NCBI GenBank assembly: GCA_947066105.1
Contig: CAMSYM010000001.1
Span: forward strand, 62,001 to 126,000
Length of the DNA: 64,000 nt
DNA from: an uncultured Clostridia bacterium
GTDB lineage: Bacteria; Bacillota; Clostridia; Christensenellales; Pumilibacteraceae
Reading direction: 5' to 3'
The notes under the pieces were generated by a model. The model had not been told where the DNA came from and made no database searches. It saw only the letters and a list, made by a program, of their open reading frames with translations. Both the position numbers and the translations under genes were made by a program. Positions 35,015-41,788 of this stretch are shown piece by piece (the first letter of the stretch is position 1; each line of letters starts with the position of its first letter).

Positions 35015-35269
35015 ATGAGTTTTATCGATCAAGCGGCAAAGGTTTTCGGCACGCTCGCCGAATTCAAGTTTCAGGCGGTCATGTTCGGCAGGGATGCGTT
35101 TTACATAGAAGGCGCGCGTCCCATAAAAATAGACACGCGGGAGATGATATTCAGAGCGGTCGGCGCGCTCATACGCGTCAAGGGCGAAAACATGAGCGTC
35201 AAAGAGCTTTCGAGCGATTGCGCGTCCGTAACGGGCGCGATCGCCGCATTCGAGGTGGAAGATCTATGA
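35015..35269 (+). CDS. yqfC: YqfC-type sporulation protein (YabP/YqfC family)
   Basis: This 84-residue protein has the beta-rich pattern of the YabP/YqfC family: AVMFGRDAFYIEGARPIKIDTREMI followed by LIRVKGENMSVKELS and VTGAIAAFEVED. Its stop overlaps the yqfD start in an ATGA junction, the conserved yqfC-yqfD pairing of spore-forming Firmicutes. The ATG is part of an inverted repeat (CATAACA at 34999-35005 with TGTTATG at 35011-35017) and there is no clear ribosome binding site. Confidence 0.78.
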   Translation: MSFIDQAAKVFGTLAEFKFQAVMFGRDAFYIEGARPIKIDTREMIFRAVGALIRVKGENMSVKELSSDCASVTGAIAAFEVEDL

Positions 35270-36702
35270 GCAAGCGCAAAAACGTCGCCGCAAGTACGGA
35301 CAAGCGCAACGCGATGCGCGAAGCGCGCATGCGCAAGCAAGCGGAAACGCTCGCCGAGTACGAACGCAAAAAGCGGCTCGAACTTGCACGCAAGGCGGAA
35401 CGCGAACATATAAAACGCGAGCGGGAAAAAGCGCGGCTCGAACGCGACGCCGTTAAGCAAAGGGAATACGAAGCGCGCGCGGCGTTGCGCGCGGAACGGC
35501 TGAAAGCGCGAAAGCGGTTTTACGCCAAGCTTAAAGGCAAGCTCGAAAACAACCGATACGGCTTCGACTATTCGAGCTACGGATTTTTGCCGCGCGTCGA
35601 ACTCGAAGCGGACGGCGATATGACGTCGGTGGCGGCAAAGCTCGCGGCGGGCGGCGTGACGGTAAGCGACATGCGGCGCAAGGACGGAAAAACGCGGTTT
35701 AAAATACGTAAAAAAGACTTACGCAAAGGTATTGCTATTTTAAACCAAATGTGCTATAATTACCGAATAGGCGCGACCTACGGAATAGTGCGTAAATGCC
35801 TGTTCATGTTGGCGCGCGCAGGCTTATTCGTCGGCATTGCCGCATCGATCGCCTGTTTGTACATTTCTTACGGCTATGTTTGGCGTGTGGACGTGTCGGG
35901 CAACGACAAGCTATCGGTCGCCGCGATAGAGAGCGCGCTTTCGGGCGCGGGCTACGGATCGGGCTGTAAAAAGCGCGATATCGATACCGACCGAATAGTC
36001 GCTACGCTCGGCGATATGGACGGCGTTGCGGACGCGTCCTGCGAGATAGTAGGCACTACTTTGTACGTGCGCGTTCTCGAATCGAAGGATTACACCGTAC
36101 ACGGCAAGTGTACGTCCTACACGGCGGGATACGACGCCAAGGTGACGCGTATAGTGATGCGTAGCGGCACTGCGTCCGTCAAGCGCGGCGACGTAGTCAA
36201 GCGCGGCGATACGCTTGCGAGCGGCGACGTGTATTCCACGACGGGCGAGCTTTTGTATACGGCGGAGTGCGACGCGGAGATATACGGCGACGTGTCGTTG
36301 ACTTACAGCGTCGACGTATCGAACATGGCGGTCGAATACGTGCGTACCGGCAGAACAAAGACGCAAACCGTTTTCAGCTTGTTCGGTATGCGGTTGGGCA
36401 AGCCCAAGTCGCCGTTCGCGTCGTATGAAACGACGGCGCATACGGCAAACTATGACGTGTTATTGCCGCTGTACGCCACGACGTACGAATTTTACGAAAC
36501 CGAACCGCGCGAAACGGAACGCGATATCGATGACATAGCCAAAGCGTTTGCCGCGAGCAAACTCGAAGAAACGGAGTTTATAGGCGAATTCGAGTGTTCG
36601 TACAAGATCGCGCCGACGGCGGCGGGGCTGTATTCCATACACTTGTTTTTGAGCGGCGAAACGTTGATATCGCGCGGCGTGACGACGGTATCGCAGACAT
36701 AA
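35266..36702 (+). CDS. yqfD: YqfD sporulation protein with long basic coiled-coil extension
   Basis: YqfD is a membrane protein needed for efficient sporulation in Bacillus. The 478-residue protein has its conserved part from about residue 112 (FLPRVELEADGDMTSVAAKL), a membrane helix around 180-205 (ARAGLFVGIAASIACLYIS), and an external domain with YVWRVDVSGNDKLSVAAIESAL and SVKRGDVVKRGDTLASGDVY. Residues 1-110 are an Arg/Lys/Glu/Ala-rich helix that I do not know from the family; it should form a cytoplasmic coiled coil. It overlaps yqfC by four bases and is followed by phoH. Confidence 0.85.
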   Translation: MSKRKNVAASTDKRNAMREARMRKQAETLAEYERKKRLELARKAEREHIKREREKARLERDAVKQREYEARAALRAERLKARKRFYAKLKGKLENNRYGFDYSSYGFLPRVELEADGDMTSVAAKLAAGGVTVSDMRRKDGKTRFKIRKKDLRKGIAILNQMCYNYRIGATYGIVRKCLFMLARAGLFVGIAASIACLYISYGYVWRVDVSGNDKLSVAAIESALSGAGYGSGCKKRDIDTDRIVATLGDMDGVADASCEIVGTTLYVRVLESKDYTVHGKCTSYTAGYDAKVTRIVMRSGTASVKRGDVVKRGDTLASGDVYSTTGELLYTAECDAEIYGDVSLTYSVDVSNMAVEYVRTGRTKTQTVFSLFGMRLGKPKSPFASYETTAHTANYDVLLPLYATTYEFYETEPRETERDIDDIAKAFAASKLEETEFIGEFECSYKIAPTAAGLYSIHLFLSGETLISRGVTTVSQT

Positions 36703-36737
36703 AGCAAAAGATCATTTCGGAGCGACTGAAAAGCATT

Positions 36738-37709
36738 TTGAAAAAATCTTTCCAAAACGACGAATTGCGCGCGGTGTTCGGAGCGTACGACGTCAATATA
36801 AAAGCGTTGGAAACGCTGTGCGGCGTGACAGTTCGCACCACGCCCGACGGCGTGGAGATTTCGGGGCGCAATACCGAGCTTGCCGAGCTGTTGCTCGATA
36901 AGCTCGCGGCGGCGGTCGGTCGCGGCGAAACGGTGGATGCGGATACCGTGCGGCGTTATTTTGATATATTGTCGGACGATCCCGACGGCGTGGAAAACGT
37001 AACTGCGCGACCCGTGTGCGTCAATGCGCGCGGGCAAAACATATACGCCAAGACGATGGGGCAAAAAAAATTCGTCGACGCGGTCAACGGCCATCTTTTG
37101 ACGTTTGCGATAGGTCCTGCGGGTACGGGCAAAACTTATCTTGCCGTCGCCATGGCAGCGGCGGCGGTAAAGCGCGGAACGGTCGACAGGATAATACTCA
37201 CTCGTCCCGCTATAGAGGCGGGCGAAAAACTCGGTTTTTTGCCGGGCGATCTCCAAATGAAAGTCGATCCGTACTTGCGTCCGTTATACGACGCGTTGGG
37301 CGATATGTTCGGCGGAGATTATCAAAAGCTCATAGAACGCGGCACCGTCGAGGTTGCGCCGCTCGCGTACATGCGCGGACGCACGCTGTCGCACGCGTTT
37401 ATAATACTCGACGAAGCGCAGAACACAACACCCGAACAGATGAAAATGTTTTTGACTCGGTTCGGCGAAGGCAGCCGCGCGATAGTGACGGGCGACGTAA
37501 CGCAAATGGATCTGCGCGGCGAGCCGTCGGGGCTTATCGACGCGCAAAAAGTGTTGTCCGACGTGGAAGGCATAGCGTTCGTGCGAATGTCCGAGCGCGA
37601 CGTCGTGCGGCACGGGCTGGTCATGCGCATTGTCAAGGCGTACGACAAATATTCCGAAGAAAGTTCGCAAAGGAGAAACGATGCAAGAACAAACGGAAAA
37701 ACAGAATAG
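36738..37709 (+). CDS. phoH: PhoH-like ATPase
   Basis: This cytoplasmic P-loop ATPase belongs to the PhoH/YbeZ group linked to ribosome maturation and RNA metabolism with YbeY. The conserved part holds Walker A GPAGTGKT, FLPGDLQMKVDPYLRPLYDAL, YMRGRTLSHAFIILDEAQNTT (Walker B) and IVTGDVTQMDLRG. No ATG lies at the expected start. I use TTG 36738, giving 323 residues; a GTG at 36594 is in frame but would overlap yqfD by 109 bases. The start is therefore uncertain. It overlaps the next gene by 29 bases. Confidence 0.88.
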   Translation: MKKSFQNDELRAVFGAYDVNIKALETLCGVTVRTTPDGVEISGRNTELAELLLDKLAAAVGRGETVDADTVRRYFDILSDDPDGVENVTARPVCVNARGQNIYAKTMGQKKFVDAVNGHLLTFAIGPAGTGKTYLAVAMAAAAVKRGTVDRIILTRPAIEAGEKLGFLPGDLQMKVDPYLRPLYDALGDMFGGDYQKLIERGTVEVAPLAYMRGRTLSHAFIILDEAQNTTPEQMKMFLTRFGEGSRAIVTGDVTQMDLRGEPSGLIDAQKVLSDVEGIAFVRMSERDVVRHGLVMRIVKAYDKYSEESSQRRNDARTNGKTE

Positions 37710-39150
37710 CGACGGCATAACTTACGCGCCGCCCAAAAGCGCGTACTTTTGGCTTGTCGGAATTTTCGCGGTCACTTTTGCCGTGATCTACATAGCGCTC
37801 GTACTGTTCGTGCATTTCGCGGCGACGGGCGACGGCATTCTCGGTTTGACGGAAATGCAGGCATTGACGCTGTATGTTTTCGTGTTTCTGTTCTTTCTCG
37901 CCGCGCTGTATATTTATCTCGTCGTATCGCGCAAGGAATTGTTATACTCGCTCAAACGCGTGGGCGCGCTGATGACTGTGTTCACGTTTGTCGCGGTAGT
38001 CAATATCGTAGTCATAGCGTTCAATCCGTATTTGATATGCGTTGCGCTCACCGCAATGCTCGTGTTGCCGTTTTCGAAAAAGAGCGACGCGTTCGTTCTC
38101 AATGCGTTCGCGTGTCTTATATCGTCGTTCGTATTGATAGCGACGCTCGATCACAGCGAGTTTCCCGCCGTTGCGTTCACGTTGTTGGCGGGCATGGTTT
38201 GCGGCGCGGTGGCGACGTACGCTTTCCCGTTTAATATGACGCGTATAGTTTCGGTATTGCGTACTTTCGTAGCGGGCGTAGCCACGGTGGCGGTATACGG
38301 CGTTCTGCTGTCGGCGTACAAGCTCGATTTTCAACCGTTTTTGGATAATCTCCCGTTCATAGGCTTGTCCGTTGCGGGCGAGATGTTTCTTGCCGCGGTG
38401 CTTGTGCCTATCGTGGAATGGGTGTTCAACCTTACGAGCGATTTCAAGCTCACGGAGCTTATCAATCACCGCGCGCCGCTTATCCGCAGACTGAGTACGG
38501 AAGCGCCCGGCACGTTCAACCACAGCTTGGCGGTAGCCAATTTTGCCGAGATCTGCGCCGACGCGATAGGCGAGGATCCGTATCTCGCGCGTGCGTGCGC
38601 CTACTACCACGACGTGGGCAAGCTCAACAACGTCGAGTATTTTACCGAAAATCAAGCGGGCTACAATCCGCACGACGAGATATTGCCCGAAGTTTCCGCG
38701 GAGATCATTCGCAAGCATACCGTCGACGGCTACGAGTTGTGCAAGGAACACCGCATTCCCGAGGAAGTGGCGCGGATCGCGATAGAGCATCACGGCACGT
38801 TGCCCATCATGTATTTTTACAACAAAGCAAAATCGCTCACCGACGGCGAAGTGGATATGGACGAGTACAGATATCACGGCGAGATACCTACGGGCAAGAT
38901 CGGCGCGATAATCATGATATGCGATTCGGCGGAAGCCGCGATACGCGCTATGGACAATCCGACGGGCGACAAGGTGGACAAGCTGCTTGCGGGCATGATC
39001 GACGAGCGGCTCAAACTCGGACAGTTCGACAACTGCGCCATAACAATGAAAGACTTGACGGCTATACGACTCGCGATAGTGGGTGCGTACGGCGGGCTTT
39101 ACCACAAACGTATCAAATACAATATCGGACGCGGCGGGATAAATGTTTAA
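37681..39150 (+). CDS. HD-domain membrane phosphodiesterase (PgpH/YqfF type) without extracellular sensor domain
   Basis: PgpH hydrolyses c-di-AMP. The 489-residue protein, from ATG 37681 behind AAGGAGAA, has about eight membrane helices over residues 20-245, then an HD domain with FNHSLAVANFAEICADAIG, CAYYHDVGKL, IRKHTVDGYELC and AIEHHGT. The full-length family normally has about 250 residues of extracellular 7TMR-HDED domain between the first and second helix; here the gap is only about 20 residues. The catalytic part is complete, so it is probably active but not extracellularly regulated in the usual way. It sits at the usual phoH-(pgpH)-ybeY position. Confidence 0.85.
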   Translation: MQEQTEKQNSDGITYAPPKSAYFWLVGIFAVTFAVIYIALVLFVHFAATGDGILGLTEMQALTLYVFVFLFFLAALYIYLVVSRKELLYSLKRVGALMTVFTFVAVVNIVVIAFNPYLICVALTAMLVLPFSKKSDAFVLNAFACLISSFVLIATLDHSEFPAVAFTLLAGMVCGAVATYAFPFNMTRIVSVLRTFVAGVATVAVYGVLLSAYKLDFQPFLDNLPFIGLSVAGEMFLAAVLVPIVEWVFNLTSDFKLTELINHRAPLIRRLSTEAPGTFNHSLAVANFAEICADAIGEDPYLARACAYYHDVGKLNNVEYFTENQAGYNPHDEILPEVSAEIIRKHTVDGYELCKEHRIPEEVARIAIEHHGTLPIMYFYNKAKSLTDGEVDMDEYRYHGEIPTGKIGAIIMICDSAEAAIRAMDNPTGDKVDKLLAGMIDERLKLGQFDNCAITMKDLTAIRLAIVGAYGGLYHKRIKYNIGRGGINV

Positions 39151-40477
39151 ACTTACAGGCGACATACAGCAGGGCTTTAACAGGCTGGCGGGCATAGTTT
39201 TTTACACGCTCGGATTGAGCGGAAACGCGACGGTCGACGTCGAAGTCATCGACGACGGGCAAATGCGCGAGCTTAACAAAACTACGCGCGACGTGGATAA
39301 AACCACCGACGTGCTCAGTTATCCCGCGCTCGACAAGATAGTCGAGTTTACCGAAAAGAACTATCCGAACGACTTCGACAAAATGCAAAACGCAGTCGTT
39401 TTGGGAGATATAGCTATCAACCGCGACGCGGTAGAGCGTCAGTCCAAGGAATACGGCACGGGCGACCGCGAGATGTCGTATCTGTTCGTACACGGACTGT
39501 TGCATTTGCTCGGCTACGATCATATGACCGACGACGATAAAAGCAAAATGCGCGCCGTCGAGGAAAAAGTATTGGCGGAACAGGATAAGTCCGTGGTCGT
39601 CGCCGTTGTCGGCAGACCGAATGCGGGTAAGTCGTCCATAGTCAACGCGATAGTCGGCGAAAAAGTGTCTATCGTTTCGCCCAAGCCGCAAACGACGCGC
39701 GACCGCATCACGGGCATATGCACGGAAGGCAGTCGGCAAATAGTGTTCTTGGATACGCCCGGAATGTTCAAGCCGCGTACCAAGCTGGACGAACACATGG
39801 ACAAGAGCATCAAAAGCTCGCTCGGCGGCGACGCCGACGTCGTGCTTGTGGTACTCGATTGCACGAAAGGCATTACCGACGCCGACGAAAAACTGATAAT
39901 CGAACGGCTCAAAAGCCGCGCGCCGCTGTATGTCGCGGTCAATAAGACCGATCTTAAAGGCTACGACGCCGTTTATCCCATACTCGAAAAGCTCAACCCG
40001 TTGATGTCGCGCACGGAAGGAAAATCGATAAAAGACGTTATCCCGACGAGCTGTCGCAACGGGCGCAATATAGACGTTTTAAAGTCCGCGTTGTTTGCGG
40101 AGTGCCGCGACGGCGGTTTTTTATTCCCTGCGGACGAATACACCGACCGTCCCGTCAAGTTTCTCATAGCCGAAACAGTGCGCGAAAAAGCGTTGTTGTT
40201 TTTGCAGGACGAGATCCCGCACGGAGTCGGAGTGAGCGTTCGCAGCGTCGACGAGAATTCCGCGCCGGTGCATATATCGTGCGACGTGATAGTCGACAAG
40301 CAATCGCATAAGCAAATAGCGATAGGCGAAAAGGGCGAAATGATAAAGCGCATCGGGCAGTCCGCGCGGCGCGATATAGAACGCATGCTCGATCGTCCGG
40401 TGTATTTGGAGCTGTTCGTCAAGGTGCGACCGGGCTGGCGCGACAGGTCGGATATACTGCGCGATATTGGATATTAA
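39143..40477 (+). CDS. YbeY-Era fusion protein (rRNA maturation endonuclease plus GTPase)
   Basis: One 444-residue frame covers two normally separate proteins. Residues 1-148 are YbeY: NKTTRDVDKTTDVLSYPAL, then the zinc motif HGLLHLLGYDH with His117, His121 and His127. Residues about 149-444 are Era: P-loop GRPNAGKS (157-164), KPQTTRDRITGI, DTPGMF, NKTD, and a C-terminal KH domain with KQIAIGEKGEMIKRIG. The Era part starts (DKSVVVAVVG) exactly where free Era starts, with no linker, but its Met codon is absent (GAACAGGATAAG). Both enzymes act in 16S rRNA maturation and are known to interact. The start overlaps the previous gene by eight bases. No frameshift is needed to read it. Confidence 0.92.
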   Translation: MFKLTGDIQQGFNRLAGIVFYTLGLSGNATVDVEVIDDGQMRELNKTTRDVDKTTDVLSYPALDKIVEFTEKNYPNDFDKMQNAVVLGDIAINRDAVERQSKEYGTGDREMSYLFVHGLLHLLGYDHMTDDDKSKMRAVEEKVLAEQDKSVVVAVVGRPNAGKSSIVNAIVGEKVSIVSPKPQTTRDRITGICTEGSRQIVFLDTPGMFKPRTKLDEHMDKSIKSSLGGDADVVLVVLDCTKGITDADEKLIIERLKSRAPLYVAVNKTDLKGYDAVYPILEKLNPLMSRTEGKSIKDVIPTSCRNGRNIDVLKSALFAECRDGGFLFPADEYTDRPVKFLIAETVREKALLFLQDEIPHGVGVSVRSVDENSAPVHISCDVIVDKQSHKQIAIGEKGEMIKRIGQSARRDIERMLDRPVYLELFVKVRPGWRDRSDILRDIGY

Positions 40478-40493
40478 GAATTCGGAATTGAGA

Positions 40494-40532
40494 ATTCGGA
40501 ATGCGGAATTAACGGTTAAATAAGAATGTAGA
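40494..40532 (+). repeat. Direct repeat copy A in the era-recO spacer
   Basis: This 39-base unit begins ATTCGGAATGCGGAATT and matches copy B at 40661-40699 in 33 of 39 positions. An extra partial GAATTCGGAATT lies at 40478-40490. Such AATTCGGAATT-type sequences resemble decayed intergenic repeats; no open frame is associated. Confidence 0.65.
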
Positions 40533-40660
40533 ATTAATATATAATTCGTAATGATAGACATCTATGAGGTGATTGAGTAAGAATGTTATTACCCATCATT
40601 TCGAGCAAAGCGTAAACGCAGTCGAGAAATCAAGGCGATCCGCCGCATGGTGAAATAGTG

Positions 40661-40699
40661 ATTCGGAATGCGGAATTGGAGGTCAATTAAGAATGCAGA
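40661..40699 (+). repeat. Direct repeat copy B in the era-recO spacer
   Basis: Same 39-base unit as copy A, six differences. Between the copies lies non-coding sequence including CATTTCGAGCAAAGCG...CAGTCGAGAAATC, which also looks like a decayed repeat. The 310-base spacer (40478-40788) interrupts an otherwise tightly packed operon. Confidence 0.65.
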
Positions 40700-40788
40700 C
40701 CTAAGAATTGACGGCATTAAGGATAATTTGAACTAAATGATGAATTGCCCGACCGATAACGCGCATACTAACGCAGGAGGGCATTCAT

Positions 40789-40890
40789 ATGAAAGACGAC
40801 GAACAAATGCTTTGGGAGCTTTTTTGCTCGACGGGCGAGCCGCTTTATTACTCGATGTACGTACGGGCGAGAGATAAAGGCAGATCGTAA
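40789..40890 (+). CDS. yqzL: YqzL-like small protein
   Basis: This 33-residue frame starts at ATG 40789 with an excellent GCAGGAGGGC site. The pattern MLWELFCSTGEPLYYSMY is that of YqzL-type proteins (Trp-x-Leu-Phe-x-x-Thr-Gly then aromatic residues). In Bacillus and many Clostridia this tiny gene lies between era and recO, exactly as here. Function is unknown. Confidence 0.75.
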   Translation: MKDDEQMLWELFCSTGEPLYYSMYVRARDKGRS

Positions 40891-40954
40891 CACTCGATAT
40901 TATTTTTGCGCGTTCGGCATATACGCGCGCTACATATAAATCAACGGCGTAAAA

Positions 40955-41587
40955 ATGATAGATTACAGCGACAAGTGTATAGCGCTCAAAGTGAGCGATT
41001 ACCGCGACGACGACAGACTGGTGCGCGTGCTTACCGCCGAACACGGTATGGCGTCGGTATTGTTGCGCGGAGTTAAAAAGGCAAAGGCCAAGCTAAAACC
41101 GTTTGCGCAGTGCTTTGCCGTGTTCGATACGCGTTTGACGTCCAATAAAGGCGCGTTTTTGACGCCCGTCGAGCCTATGCTCATACAGGACGGGTTTTCG
41201 TTGTGCGCCGATCTTAAAGTTTTTACTGCGGCGTCGGTCGCGGCGGAAGCTACCGATGCCGCGCTCGGCGACGACGAGCCGCATACCGACGTGTTTATCG
41301 AGTTTTTAAAGTTGATAAAATCGTTGCGGTTCGACGGCGATCCGTATTATCAAGCGGCTGTGTATATGACGCGACTGCTCGAAATTTCGGGGTTTTATAA
41401 ACCGTATGCATACGACGACGTGCCTGTTTCGCCGGTGCGGTTGCTCGGTTATGCGCAAAAGCACGGCTATGAAAAACGCGCCGACTGCGATCTGTCGCGC
41501 CGCGCGCTCAAATACGTTTGCGGCGAGTTCGGGCGCGCTTTCGACGTCGGGTTAAAAAGTGCGGACTCTATCGATCTGTATGATTAA
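40955..41587 (+). CDS. recO: DNA repair protein RecO
   Basis: RecO loads RecA on single-stranded DNA coated by SSB. The 210-residue protein has the N-terminal OB domain (KCIALKVSDYRDDDRLVRVLTAEHGMASVLLRGVKKAKAKL region, residues 7-47) and the helical C-terminal domain (FLKLIKSLRFDG, AVYMTRLLEISGF). The zinc-finger cysteines of some RecO proteins are not evident, and it is shorter than the usual 240-250 residues. No clear ribosome binding site is present; TATAAA-like sequence lies just upstream. Confidence 0.88.
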   Translation: MIDYSDKCIALKVSDYRDDDRLVRVLTAEHGMASVLLRGVKKAKAKLKPFAQCFAVFDTRLTSNKGAFLTPVEPMLIQDGFSLCADLKVFTAASVAAEATDAALGDDEPHTDVFIEFLKLIKSLRFDGDPYYQAAVYMTRLLEISGFYKPYAYDDVPVSPVRLLGYAQKHGYEKRADCDLSRRALKYVCGEFGRAFDVGLKSADSIDLYD

Positions 41588-41719
41588 GTCGAACGAAATC
41601 ACGTATTCACGTATGCTCTGTTGCGACGCGGCGAGCGCGCGGAAAAACCGAGAGCGTTGTTGCCGTTAGGCGTTTGTATTGAATAAGTAATTAAATATCG
41701 GTAATTTGTGCCAAAACGC

Positions 41720-41748
41720 TTGCAATATCTTTATCTTTCGTCTATAAT
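41720..41748 (+). promoter_or_regulatory. ppdK promoter
   Basis: TTGCAA (41720-41725), 17 bases, TATAAT (41743-41748), then a 40-base leader with AAGGAG before the ATG at 41789. Confidence 0.75.
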
Positions 41749-41788
41749 TATTTAAGGATTATTCTACATATAAGGAGATAATAAAAAC

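Noticed and set aside
39143-39590. Two separate genes (ybeY and era) with a missed stop
   Set aside because: The frame is continuous with intact motifs on both sides, and no Era start codon with a ribosome binding site exists at the junction.
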